Part shown: positions 11,601-21,400 of the stretch, in pieces
Layout: every line of letters begins with the position of its first letter
Numbering within the stretch: the stretch's first letter is position 1
NCBI GenBank assembly: GCA_039105265.1
Contig: JAPFFF010000012.1
Span: 62,001 to 126,000, forward strand
Direction: 5' to 3'
Length of the DNA stretch: 64,000 nucleotides
From: Tritrichomonas musculus
Lineage: Eukaryota > Parabasalia > Tritrichomonadida > Tritrichomonadidae
Notes under the pieces: generated by a model
The model's database searches: none
What the model was told of the DNA's origin: nothing
What the model saw: only the letters and a program-made list of their open reading frames with translations
Translations under genes and position numbers: made by a program

Positions 11601-14600
11601 TGGGTGAGAAATGGTTTTCATTTCCTATCTCTTGCTCAGAAATATCTTCTTCATCATCTTCTGCGTTTTCTTCATCATAATAATTTTTAATTTTGCTTTT
11701 AACTTCTTTTTTATTTTTTCCAATTCTGCTTCTCTGCTCATTCTTTATATTTCTTTTTGAAATTTCAATTTGTTCTTCTTCTTCATTTTCTTCATCAGAA
11801 AATTTTTCATTTATGTTGTTTTTAGTATTTTTATGCATTCTATTTATTTGATCTTTTTGCATTAATTTAGTATTTTTCTTTGGATAATTTTCTTTTTCTT
11901 CAATATTTTCATCATCGAAATAATTATTATTATTCTTTAGAACTTCATTATCAAATTCAACTTCTCTTCTGAAATATTTTTCTTTTCTGGTATTTTGAGT
12001 GTTCGCTGTTGGCTTTGATGCTTCCTTGTAACTTTTCTCATTTTCTTCATCAGTATCATCACTGTAATCGTCTTTATTTTTTTCATTCATCAACTTTTCA
12101 TGATTAATTTTATTATTATTTATTTCAATATCATCAGAGGCATTTTCTTTTTCAATGAAATCTAATTCTTTAATTTTATTAAATTTGGGCTTCTTTATAT
12201 TTTCATTTACATCTTCATTTTCAATTGCAATTTCAACGAATTCTTCGTTGTTATATTTAATATCAATTTTTATTTCATTTGGCATTTTTTCATTATTTTC
12301 AAATTGAATTACTTTTGTATTAACTTTCTTAAAATCATCTTCTTTTTCTTCGTCATCAAAAGTTTTATTATTTGTAACTTTTATAGCATTTTGATTTGAA
12401 TTTTTGTTATTCGAATTTGCAATTGTTTTTGTTTTTGGTCTTCTCAAACTGAACTTTTTAGATCCTTTTGTTCTTTCATTCTGATTTTCATCTTCTTTTT
12501 TTAGGATGCATTTTCCATTATGAATGTAGTTGTTTAAATCAAGTGGAAACAAATTCATTGATTTGTTTCCTTTTGTGATCACTTCTACTTCTATTAAAGA
12601 GCACATTCTCTCTTGTAGAGCAAAAATCAGATCCTCGTTATAATTGTTCATTTTTGGTGAATCATCTGGAATTTTTGGAACTTTTGTAATTGATAAAACA
12701 GTATTCTTTAATAAATCTGAGGGGAAATATTTATTTTGAATTGCATATTCAATGGCTTCATCAAGTAAGTCTATTTTTTCTTCTTCTTCTTCTTTTAAGT
12801 TTTCATTTACATTAGTAATTATTTCTTCTTCCTCCTCTGCAAAATTTTCATTCTCATTAGTTATTTCTTCTTCTTCATAAAAAATAGTGTGATCATCGAT
12901 ATTTTCATTATTAATTATGTTATCTTTATTTGTTTCTTCTTCTTCTGAATATTTTATTTCATTTTCTTCTTCATAATTAAAATTATTCAAATGATTAATT
13001 TCTTCATTATTATCCAATTGATTATTCTTATGTATATCATCTCTTTCGTCATCAAACTGATTGTCTAAATTGATTTCATTAATATCTTCACCTTCGCTTG
13101 GAAATTCATTTTCTGAATTATTTTGGTTGATTTGATTTGTTAATTCATCTTTTTCATTATCATCAGATTGTTCCTGCTTAATGTTTCTATTTTCAATGTT
13201 TACACTGTATGTTTCTTCTTCTTCGTTTTCATTGTCTTCCTCTTCTTCTTCAATATTTTGTATTCTTTTGCTGTTTTCATTTGTTGGATTGAAATTGTCG
13301 TTTTGCTTTGAAGAAACAAGTTTATTTGCAATATAAACTGGCTCTTCTTGAACAAAGAAATTTTGATCTTCATTTGATGATGAATCATCACTCAAATGAT
13401 TTCCTTCTTCATTTTCGACTTTTAAGTTATTTAAATTTTTATCATTTATTTCTTCTTCTTCTTCTTTAAAATTATTTTTCATCTCTTTTTCATCAAATTG
13501 AGAAGTTTTTTCAGTTGAATTTGAATTTGATTCATCTCCAACAGATAAAAGAGGATTACTTTGTTGGCTTGAATTATCTTCAGATAAGTAGTTATCTTTA
13601 ATTTGATTTTCGTTGATTTCTTTTTGTTCAGGAAATGGGTTCAAATCCTCTTCTTCTTTTACATTTTCATCTTCTGGCCTATTTTTGTTTGTTTCCTCTT
13701 CATCAAAAGATATAAAATTATCATGATCAAAGTCCGGAGTTGGTTTGACAATTTTGGTGAAAATTTTCTGTTGCTGATTATTGATTAATTCCAAAACTTC
13801 AAATTTATCTTTTTGAGTTTCTTTCTGGTCTGAAACCAAATTTTCATTTTCAGTATTAGAATTATTTAAATTGTTGAATAAAATCTCCTGAGAAACAATA
13901 TTTGAAATAGATGGCTGCAAAGATGATTTCTTTGTTGGTTCTATTTGGTAAAAAATATCATTTTGAATTTGGTTCTTATTTTCTTTTATAGATTCAAGTT
14001 CATCTGTATTTATATCTGAAGTCAATTCAATTTTTAATTTCTTTGGTTTATAAACCTCTTCTTTTTTTACAGGTTCGTAAAAGTCGTTTAAATTCTTTTT
14101 AATAGAAAAGATATCGTCATCATCAACGCTAAATGGAATATCAAGAAGAACTATAGGAGGAGAAGTTGAAACTTTATTTGTATTTTTTTGTGGAGGTGAT
14201 AATTGATTAATATTCAAATTTTGATTATTGTTACTTTCGTTGACAAATGAAAAGTCTATTAAATCATCAACCAAGTTAGTATTTTGACTATAATTTGAAT
14301 TATAATTAATGCCTGAATTTGAATTTATATTTTGATTTGGATTCTGTGGAACAAATGATAAAGATAATAAATCACTTCTAGGGCTACTTTTGTTATTATT
14401 GTTATTTTGATTTGGCTTTGAATCATTATCAACAGGACTAAAAGAAAGTAAATCATCATCATTATTATTATTTTTTTGATAAAAATGATATAAATTATCT
14501 TTTTGATTTCTGTTCTTATTGGAGTTATAAAGTTTTTGAGGCGAACTAAATTTTCTTTGATTCTTTGCTCCTGAAGGAGAAAAGGTATTTGGCTTTGGTG

Positions 14601-16062
14601 AAAAGAGGAATTCTTTGTTATCGTCATCACTATCATATGAAGAGCTGTTACTTGGAATTCTCAATGGAGACTTATGATAATTCAAGTTTGTATCAGAAGA
14701 ATCATCTGATTGTTCATTGTTGTCTATAATTGATAAAGAATTATTAGGTTTCCGAGATGGTGAGCCTATATTTGATGGGCTTCGATTTGTTTCTCTTTTT
14801 ATATTTAATTTTGAGGGACTTGAATTATCATCAGATTTGTTTTTAGTGGGGGGAAATGAAAGAGAATTAAAGTTCTTCTTTGAAGCAGGAGAAGATGTTC
14901 TTGATTTTGATATAGGTTTCTGTTCAATATCATAGAAATCATCATAGTTTTTATTAATCTTTTTCATTGGTGAAGATTCAATTAAATGATCTTCATTAGT
15001 ATCATCAAGAAGATCTTTCTTTCGTTTTGGTGATGGCGATTTCCTTTCTGGTATTCTTGATTTTCGTTTTGGCGAAGATGATGGACTTTGTGATCTTTGG
15101 TTTATATCAGTACTATTTTCTTCCTGTGCATTTTTTTGGGTTTCTCCATTCTTTTTAATGTTCGTTTTTAATGCTTTCAATTTTTTTGGATTTTTATTTC
15201 GGTCTGTTTGATCAGGACTTCTTTCTACCTGTTTTTTTAATTGTTTATTTATATTTTGGTCTGATTGATCAATCTTTTCTTCTGCTTGCTTTTTTAATGG
15301 TTTATTTGTATTATCCTGTGATTTATTGTAGTTTGAGTTGGTAACTAGCTTTGTTGGATGATTATTAATGTTATTAATTGTAGGATGATTCCCATTATCA
15401 TTTTGCGCATATTCAAATTCGTCATTTTCATAGTTTGCTTTTTGTCTCGATAAGGATCTTCTATTATTATTTGAAACAAAAGATGGTGACTTACTTCTTT
15501 GAATTAACTTTGAGTTGGGTCTTTGTAATGAAAATTTTCTGGCGCCAGGTGATTTACTTCTTGCTGTGGAAATGGAAGTTTTTGTAGATGCATTTTTGGT
15601 TGATTTCATTGTTGAAGTTGATGGAATATTTTGTATACTATTTCTTGAAGCTTGTGAATCACTCGAGTCATCAAAACTTGGCATTGTTGTCATATTAGTC
15701 ATTAAATCTTCATCATTAAGAGGTACAATAGTTCGTCTACTTAATGAATCATTTTTTATGTCCTTAGCATGTTCCGACAGTTCGCTACGTTTCTTTTCAT
15801 GTTGATAATTGGTATAATGTGTCATTTCTGACTGAGGCCTTGCTGAATTTTTTGAAATTATAGAATGAAAATTTTGAGTTTGAGTTTTTTTGTCTTTTTC
15901 TATTTGATTATAATTCGACGAGCTAGATGAGCGACCTGAGTGATAAATATTCACATCTAAATCTGATACATAACCAGAAATTTCAGAACGAAATTTGTCT
16001 TTAAATGCGTTTTTTAACTTTTCTTTATCATATTTTCGTGAGTGATTTTCTTTATACTGCAT
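8650..16062 (-). CDS. Giant low-complexity Asn/Glu/Lys/Ser-rich repeat protein
   Basis: A single 2,470-codon frame codes for a protein dominated by Asn, Glu, Lys, Ser and Asp. It is almost certainly disordered for most of its length. The N-terminal third is Ser/Pro-rich with many SP dipeptides (KRKSRIPERKSPSPKRK), possible proline-directed kinase sites. The middle is acidic (EEEEE runs). Around residues 1,600-1,800 an 89-residue unit containing KYFNNQLENENEDY is duplicated almost perfectly, and weaker copies extend on both sides. A short basic motif of the form F-S-L-x-R-P-x-x-K recurs near the N-terminus (15,511-15,545), the middle (12,427-12,467) and the extreme C-terminus (8,652-8,695). 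I do not recognise the family. A scaffold that binds nucleic acid or microtubules through the basic motifs is possible but unproven. The coding skew creates long antisense open frames, which I regard as artefacts. Confidence 0.85.
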   Translation of the reverse strand: MQYKENHSRKYDKEKLKNAFKDKFRSEISGYVSDLDVNIYHSGRSSSSSNYNQIEKDKKTQTQNFHSIISKNSARPQSEMTHYTNYQHEKKRSELSEHAKDIKNDSLSRRTIVPLNDEDLMTNMTTMPSFDDSSDSQASRNSIQNIPSTSTMKSTKNASTKTSISTARSKSPGARKFSLQRPNSKLIQRSKSPSFVSNNNRRSLSRQKANYENDEFEYAQNDNGNHPTINNINNHPTKLVTNSNYNKSQDNTNKPLKKQAEEKIDQSDQNINKQLKKQVERSPDQTDRNKNPKKLKALKTNIKKNGETQKNAQEENSTDINQRSQSPSSSPKRKSRIPERKSPSPKRKKDLLDDTNEDHLIESSPMKKINKNYDDFYDIEQKPISKSRTSSPASKKNFNSLSFPPTKNKSDDNSSPSKLNIKRETNRSPSNIGSPSRKPNNSLSIIDNNEQSDDSSDTNLNYHKSPLRIPSNSSSYDSDDDNKEFLFSPKPNTFSPSGAKNQRKFSSPQKLYNSNKNRNQKDNLYHFYQKNNNNDDDLLSFSPVDNDSKPNQNNNNNKSSPRSDLLSLSFVPQNPNQNINSNSGINYNSNYSQNTNLVDDLIDFSFVNESNNNQNLNINQLSPPQKNTNKVSTSPPIVLLDIPFSVDDDDIFSIKKNLNDFYEPVKKEEVYKPKKLKIELTSDINTDELESIKENKNQIQNDIFYQIEPTKKSSLQPSISNIVSQEILFNNLNNSNTENENLVSDQKETQKDKFEVLELINNQQQKIFTKIVKPTPDFDHDNFISFDEEETNKNRPEDENVKEEEDLNPFPEQKEINENQIKDNYLSEDNSSQQSNPLLSVGDESNSNSTEKTSQFDEKEMKNNFKEEEEEINDKNLNNLKVENEEGNHLSDDSSSNEDQNFFVQEEPVYIANKLVSSKQNDNFNPTNENSKRIQNIEEEEEDNENEEEETYSVNIENRNIKQEQSDDNEKDELTNQINQNNSENEFPSEGEDINEINLDNQFDDERDDIHKNNQLDNNEEINHLNNFNYEEENEIKYSEEEETNKDNIINNENIDDHTIFYEEEEITNENENFAEEEEEIITNVNENLKEEEEEKIDLLDEAIEYAIQNKYFPSDLLKNTVLSITKVPKIPDDSPKMNNYNEDLIFALQERMCSLIEVEVITKGNKSMNLFPLDLNNYIHNGKCILKKEDENQNERTKGSKKFSLRRPKTKTIANSNNKNSNQNAIKVTNNKTFDDEEKEDDFKKVNTKVIQFENNEKMPNEIKIDIKYNNEEFVEIAIENEDVNENIKKPKFNKIKELDFIEKENASDDIEINNNKINHEKLMNEKNKDDYSDDTDEENEKSYKEASKPTANTQNTRKEKYFRREVEFDNEVLKNNNNYFDDENIEEKENYPKKNTKLMQKDQINRMHKNTKNNINEKFSDEENEEEEQIEISKRNIKNEQRSRIGKNKKEVKSKIKNYYDEENAEDDEEDISEQEIGNENHFSPKNIKSIQNDRYERIQKDTKNNNYTYFNNQSEKENEYYEENNFEKEIPKKNIKETPKSKIARSQIESRNQNINYNNENERGDENEESISDEENEIKNNFQQRNNKFNQKEAKYNNKKYFNNQLENENEDYEENSFENEVPNINIKSISKNKIERNQKEIRSNIKNHYNDAEEEDNISEEEKDIKNDFKGRNNRFIKKEAKNNNKKYFNNQLENENEDYGDNSFENEVPNINIKSISKNKIERNQKEIRSNIKNHYNDAEEEEDNISEEEKEIKNDFKGRNNRFIKKEAKNNNKKYFNNQLENEDYGENNFENELPKKNIKETPKSKIARNLKENRNKDTNYYENENEGEEEENDSENDIPKRNIKKVQNDKTKRIQKEKKNNEKNYYNEKGNETPKRNSKIARAKKEVKNNNKAHYEKENESEDSLVSSDNEKEIPKRNSKIAKREQIRKPSTISNKSIEDESESDDYPVSQTPKKISKFAKKEKINKIKNDQKNNNDINYEKESESEGYLTNETPKKISKIAKKETNKQDLEKDTDQNKETKPSSTKRPSSKLNFRRSRQKSPINANAESNQNEEEKQSKKENLEEKSYIPFRRKKSPLSLTNKRSLSSLSYNQKDKKELNDETDEIKDKENENIKNKSIKDTPKRNQISSSSSKSKILSSTDKNQSTSTPTPSKTSNSQIQDKNPAKSKISKIDSITTPKSKKLQSKEKSTLKEQTSSPFSSSKKSTNRPNSRLEFDKKQIKENKQKQTTPKQNAIPSRASSRLTLSYNTNANKKSDIIDNDDIVFAKNPGNQVFATPSAKNAAFSSPQKNNSEMSPLSQYSLSDSPTRYSSPRRDSFESPSKLSAALADDNSADFDPDVKDDLLFESPEEKYGITQKQIEPAQNQTLFTASSIIKVESDNKKNGGNKKPSKQNTKVQTKSHPIKTSQKSSNAADEVTPSNLKKDYQDTNDTNEISTPNANPPIKRTKAHFSLKRPQKKPKK
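10704..11240 (-). repeat. 267-bp in-frame tandem duplication inside the giant protein
   Basis: Two adjacent units (about 10,704-10,970 and 10,971-11,237) are nearly identical and encode the 89-residue repeat containing NNKKYFNNQLENENEDY, NINIKSISKNKIERN and KGRNNRFIKKEAK. One Glu codon differs in number between them. The near-identity at DNA level means a recent expansion. Older, diverged copies extend to about 10,400 and 12,000. Confidence 0.85.
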
Positions 16063-16417
16063 CTATCGAATTAAAAAATTGGCTTTATATTTGGTCGATA
16101 TTATGATGTATTTTAACGTAAAAATTTTGAATATTCCATATGCAAATAAGATTTATATTGTGAATTATGCACCAAGTTTATATTGGCCAAGTTCGCATTT
16201 CTACTAAATAAAAAACTATTCTAAGTAAGAATTTACGTATTCAAAAAATCATTAATTAAAGAAATAAAATACCAAGTAAAAATTATTCAAATAATCTAAG
16301 ATTTAAAAAATAAAAATGAATAAAGACGCATACTAAACAAAGATGCGATCAGATATGCCCTATATGTCAATGGTGACACCATTAGAGCAAGGACCGGCTT
16401 ATACTTTGAGTTCTGCA
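16063..16417. other. Spacer between the giant protein and the Myb gene
   Basis: About 355 bp of AT-rich sequence upstream of the giant protein and downstream of the Myb stop. The part nearest the Myb gene (16,330-16,410) is less AT-rich than the rest. No gene or repeat was recognised. Confidence 0.5.
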
Positions 16418-17341
16418 TCAAAATTCAAATTGAAAATTGCACAACAAAGGTAGATCATCACACTGATAAGAGTCAATATCCCACTCGGAGCAGCACACGA
16501 CTGCATCATCGAGTGTTGGGAAAGACTCAGTGTCAGTATTGAGATCTAAATTGGAGTTCTCATCAGCAAGCGTAGGCATGCTAGGCGGACAATTGGTGCA
16601 TAAATAATTATTTGGTTGATAGTGATTTTGATTATAATTATTCTGTGAATAATTAGCTTGCAAATAATTATTTTGTGAGTAATTGGCTTGGGGTTGTTGT
16701 ATTGTTGTGGCTGTATTCAAAGAAGGTGAAAGAACTATGGGATTCATCATATTTTGTTGATGTTGTTGTTGTCCCTGTTCTGCCATTCTTTGTTGTTTTA
16801 AAAGATTAGATCTTTCTCTTCTTTGAAGTAGCATATAGCGGTTTTTAAGTGCTATATCTGTCCTTTTGTTAAATGATTGACTGATAAATTTCCAATGCTT
16901 ACCATGCTTACTGACAAGTTGCAAAATAAGGTCATCTTCTTCCTTTGTGAATGGTGTGAGATTTACATCAGGAGACAAATAGTTTACCCAACGTTCTCTG
17001 ACGAGACGTGGTGTTCTCCCTGGAAGTAAAGGAATTATTCGGTTCCATGAATGTGCACCTTTTTCTTTGACAAAACGTATAATAATCTCATCTTCAAGTT
17101 TAGTAAATTTCGCTCTGGGACGGGAAGAAGGTTGAATTGACTGTGTTGGCATAGTTGGTTGTGCTGAAGTTGTAGAAGTTGTAACAATTAAAGAATTATT
17201 CAAATTTGGTAGTGTAGATTGTTGCGAGTTTGTTAAAGAATTAGTTAAGCTCGAAAGTTGATTCTCCTGTACCACTGGCGGGGGTTCAGTTTCAGTGTTT
17301 TCTATAAAATCGAAATCGAAAAAGTTAGAAATCTCCATCAT
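16418..17341 (-). CDS. Two-repeat Myb DNA-binding protein
   Basis: This 307-residue protein has two tandem Myb/SANT repeats at about residues 76-176. Repeat 1 includes FTKLEDEIIIRFV, SWNRIIPLLPGRT and RERWVNYL. Repeat 2 includes FTKEEDDLILQLV, KHWKFISQSF and KNRYMLL. The aromatic positions are F79/W99/W118 and F131/W150/Y169, so the first Trp of each repeat is replaced by Phe, as is common in protist Mybs. The N-terminus is Ser/Thr/Gln-rich and the C-terminus has Asn/Gln/Tyr repeats (NYLQANYSQNNYNQNHY). Trichomonads have large R2R3-like Myb families, some of which bind promoter initiator elements; the targets of this one are unknown. Two consecutive ATGs open the gene. It is divergent from the TAF-like gene, with 145 bp between the starts. 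Confidence 0.92.
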   Translation of the reverse strand: MMEISNFFDFDFIENTETEPPPVVQENQLSSLTNSLTNSQQSTLPNLNNSLIVTTSTTSAQPTMPTQSIQPSSRPRAKFTKLEDEIIIRFVKEKGAHSWNRIIPLLPGRTPRLVRERWVNYLSPDVNLTPFTKEEDDLILQLVSKHGKHWKFISQSFNKRTDIALKNRYMLLQRRERSNLLKQQRMAEQGQQQHQQNMMNPIVLSPSLNTATTIQQPQANYSQNNYLQANYSQNNYNQNHYQPNNYLCTNCPPSMPTLADENSNLDLNTDTESFPTLDDAVVCCSEWDIDSYQCDDLPLLCNFQFEF

Positions 17342-17486
17342 CCTATAAAGGAAGTGAAGTGATTTATAAAAATTTTATAACCCGAAAATTTTTATCTCAA
17401 TTTTATAAAATTGATAAAATTTTATAATAATTTTCTCTGAAAAATTAAAAGACCGAATCAAACTTTTTATATCACATTTCACGAAA
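17342..17486. promoter_or_regulatory. Compact divergent promoter, Myb / TAF-like genes
   Basis: Only 145 bp separate the two start codons, so both promoters must lie here. A TCACA motif at 17,472-17,476, about 13 nt before the TAF-like ATG, fits the trichomonad initiator pattern. Short direct repeats of TTTATAAAATT occur at 17,368-17,435. Confidence 0.5.
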
Positions 17487-18191
17487 ATGAGCGATGAATT
17501 TACAAAGCATTTCTTTAAGTATTTTATTAAGAAAATTGCTGCCAATTTAGGTGAAACCGAAAATTGTTTTACAAGTGTTTCTGAAATGGCACTTGATATT
17601 TTTGCCGATATTGCTATTTATCGTCTTCAAAAATATGCTCGTGAAATTCGTCAATTAATTGAATACAGCGGTAGAACAGAGCCAAATGGTCTCGATGTTT
17701 TCAGCGTCCTTTCACAATATAATGAAACTGGACGTTCACTTTGCGGCTTTTTAGTTGAGCATGGTCAGCCTCTTGAAGTTCAAATCGATGAATATCCAAT
17801 TCAACAGACATCTCGTCATTCGCAATATATGCAAGGTACAGATATGCTGCCATTTAGAGCAAATTCAACAATGGAATTTGATACATCTTCAAGCGGGCCT
17901 CCTTTACCACATATTCCAAAATTTTTCCAGCCACAATTCAATGAAGAAGGAATTCTTATTGATGATGATCTTGATAATGGGGCAAACTCAAATTTAGTAA
18001 GAAGGCAAGCAGATTCTGATGTTATTGTTTCAGTAATGAAAGAGCAAATGAATTCACCGATTCAAAATGATGTTCCTGCAATTAATATTAATTGTCCATT
18101 TATAGACCAGTTAATAAGTTCTATTATTGATGATACCCCTCAAGAGAACAATAATCATCAGCAGCAAATGCAGGAAAATGATCAAGAATAA
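17487..18191 (+). CDS. Histone-fold (BTP domain) protein, TAF8/TAF3-like
   Basis: In this 234-residue protein the first ~90 residues fit the BTP (bromodomain-associated) histone fold: KYFIKKIAANLG, SEMALDIFADIAIYRLQKYAREIRQLIEYSGRTEPNGLDVFSVL. The block IEYSGRTEPNGLDV matches the AELAGRTEPNxxDV signature of TAF3, TAF8 and SPT7-type subunits. It is therefore a likely TFIID (or SAGA) subunit that pairs with a TAF10-like partner. The rest is Pro/Gln/Asn-rich with no PHD finger, which fits TAF8 better than TAF3. It is divergent from a Myb gene. Confidence 0.8.
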   Translation: MSDEFTKHFFKYFIKKIAANLGETENCFTSVSEMALDIFADIAIYRLQKYAREIRQLIEYSGRTEPNGLDVFSVLSQYNETGRSLCGFLVEHGQPLEVQIDEYPIQQTSRHSQYMQGTDMLPFRANSTMEFDTSSSGPPLPHIPKFFQPQFNEEGILIDDDLDNGANSNLVRRQADSDVIVSVMKEQMNSPIQNDVPAININCPFIDQLISSIIDDTPQENNNHQQQMQENDQE

Positions 18192-18401
18192 GATATAAAA
18201 ATAATGGTTATGTAAGATTCTTTAAAAATAGAGTTTTTATGGATTTTAATGATATTAAAGCCATGTTTTTAGTATAGAGTCAAAAGTCATATAATATATA
18301 TTTCCAAAATATAATCCGTAGTGCATTTTTATTATAGTGATTATGTATAAAAAATAGTTTTATATAATCTAAAATCATAATTTAATACAGATGAGGCTTG
18401 T

Positions 18402-21400
18402 TTAAGACCTCTTTAATTTATCAAATATTCTCATGTTCAATTCAAAGTTTGTTCGTTCTTCACTTGGAATCAGATTAAACATATCTTGAATTTCTATTGC
18501 ATTTGATTCTTCGTCAAGTAAGATTTCAAGACCTGTGTAGTAATTTGATGCTGAAATTAATTTGCTTCTAGATTTCATTAGTTCGTTCAAAATGTTTAAG
18601 ATTTCTTTGGGTGATGATTCTCGTTCTCCTTTCTTGTATGATTCACAATATTTATTAAGAGCTGAGATTTTTCTTCTTTCATCAATGTCTCTTCTTTTCA
18701 TATTACAATGATATTTGAAGTATCCATAATAATAAAGAATTTGGTTGTTATCTGGATATCTATTCAAGTAGTCATCAAATTGTCTGACAATTATGTCTTC
18801 CTTATATTTCTTTATATATTCTTCGGTGTTCATAATACGACATTTTTCAACAACCGCTTCTTCACTTCCATTCTTGATAGCATTGTCTAAGTATTTAATG
18901 ATTTCTTCATAATTTACGTGACCTTTATTTTGCTCATAGTAAAGAGCCGTCCATGCTTTAATGTTCCCTTGTTTAGATGATTCTTCAAGAAGATGATTCG
19001 CGAGTTTTTTGCTTTCTGAGTCTCCAAGTGATTTCTTAAGGATTTTGTTAGCAAGACCAAAAAGTTCTTCTTTCTTGCTTGAATCTTCATCTTGAACAAC
19101 AAATGGAATGTATTCTCCTCCTCCTCCTCCTCCTCCTCGTTTCTCTTTGAAGCAGCTTTGGTTCGCTTCGTGATCAACTTGTTGACCAAAAATCAGGGAC
19201 ATGTCTCGAAGTGATGATATGAAGTCTTTGGTATAAATGGTCGCTGACGTAGCATCAATGAAGCCTGCATTTTGAAGAAGATCGATTTTCTCTGTAACTG
19301 AAGGTGTCTGTGGCAAAAATGTGAATCTTATGTTTTCAACTGCCTTCGCTGCAATTGAATTTGATAGGTCAAGAGAACGTTTTTCTATCAAGCTGTAAAC
19401 TTCATTCTTGATAACTTTAAGGGTGTATTTAGGATTTGAGCCTGAGTTGCAGAAAATGGCAACATTAACATTGCTTCTTACTTTCTTCGATTCTTTCTTA
19501 TTCTCATTTCCATTCTCATTTCCATTCTCATTTCCATTGTCATTGTCATTGTTTGTGTCATCTTCATTGGTATTCGGTTTTGTTGTGCCTGGAAGTTTGA
19601 TGTTGAATTCACTGCAGATGGAGTCACAGCTGTCGAAAAACTTTCGGAAGAATTCAAGAATGTCTTGAATTTCTTCAAATTCAATGATGATCGTGTCACT
19701 CGCGCTCAAGGCACTGATAAATCCAACAACTTGTGTGAATGTTCCTTGTTCAATCGTGAATAATGAACCAACAACATTGATAATGTCCGAAATTGAGTCT
19801 TCATTGATTCGCCATGTCTCGTCAATAATATCATAATTTCGATTGAAAACTGGAATGACATTACTGCCAATAGCAAGTGTGTTCTTCTTCATGGTTGAAA
19901 AACCAATTCCTGTAAGCCAGCTTAATAGTGAACTTCCTTGGCTTTCTTGTTCACTGATAACTGAAATGTGGAAAACTCGTCGTTGAGTCGTCATTCGTAA
20001 AAATGGAAATGATGGGAATCGTCGAGAGCGTATTCGATAGCAAATCTCACTACAATTCTTCATTTCTTGATGTTGTTTGCCTTCCGTTATAAGTCGCGAG
20101 TTGTAATCATGAATGTTCATAGTCGCCGAATCAACAATCGGACCATCAACGACAATTTGCACACTAGTGAAAAGTTTGACGATGAATCGTACCGCACTGT
20201 TGTGTAGATAGTTGACTGCATTCTCTTTAGCACTCTCGTCTAATGTAAAAACATGGAAAAAATCTGAATTCTCAATTGCCGAAACAATCTTAAGAAGTGT
20301 TGACTTATCCATTAAAAATTCATTTGGAACAGTACTATACAATAATTTAGGTTTCTTTGGTGAAATATAACTTGTCATATTTATCAACGAAAGATGAAGA
20401 GGAATTTTATTTCGTTCTGGAAATGATAGTTGTTCAATGATTCCATTTCCATATTTCCCATCTGTTTGAAGAATAAACTTTGCTAATGATTCTTCTTTAA
20501 AGCTGTTTAAAGCTTGAGAAAAATCTGGATATGAATACGTTTCGGGATGATCAATATCTGTCATATGATATAAAAAAGGAACACTTTTGGAATCATTATC
20601 AGCTGTATTTACCTTTTTGGTATCATGAGAGATCATAATTGGAGATTTATCACTACAATTATCCGAAACATAAGAAGATATTTGAACAAGTTCTAAAGAA
20701 TCTCCAATTTGAATAGCAGCTGCATGCCGAATTGCTTCTGGTATTTTAAAAAAATTGTAGCTCGCCTTAAAACTATAACTTGAGTCTATTTTTTTAAATT
20801 CGGGATCATCACTTTCTACACTTTTGATTATCAATTCTGAAATAGTTGGTGTGTATCTGTTCCTAGTTGTGTTGCTGTAAAAGAGAAGTAGCAGGAGATT
20901 TCCATTTTTGTAAATATAAGGATAGCCAACATTTGCTTTATCTTCTCCAAAAAATTTGTATTTTGAAGTTTTAATTATTGTTAAATTAGCTGGATTAAAA
21001 ATAACAATATAGCTGTATCTTCCTTCTTCATCATTTTGACTTTGAAGATTATTTCTACTTTTAATAGATATATAGCAATTGAAACACATAGTTGCCTTAT
21101 TTCCATTCTCATTCATTGTAAATCCTGTAAAGCGAACTTCGTGATCTTTTAAATAATCGAAGGGGAGTTCTTTCTGATTCCGCTGTTCATTGAGAAATTT
21201 TTCATCTTTAGCTTCAAGTGGAATGAAATTGTCAAGATTTCGAGTATTCCAATTCGAAATTCCTGTGTAATATGGATTTAAGATAACATTAACAACTTTG
21301 GCAAGACCATCTTTAACAATAGTAAAAAGAAGTAAACGAGTCTTGTTGTTATAAGATGAATAAAATTTAGATGTTCGACACATGCTAAACGTTTGATTTG

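Noticed and set aside
8689-15805. Plus-strand hydrophobic frames opposite the giant protein
   Set aside because: Antisense of Lys/Glu/Asn-rich codons gives Phe/Leu/Ile/Ser-rich frames; they are shadows.
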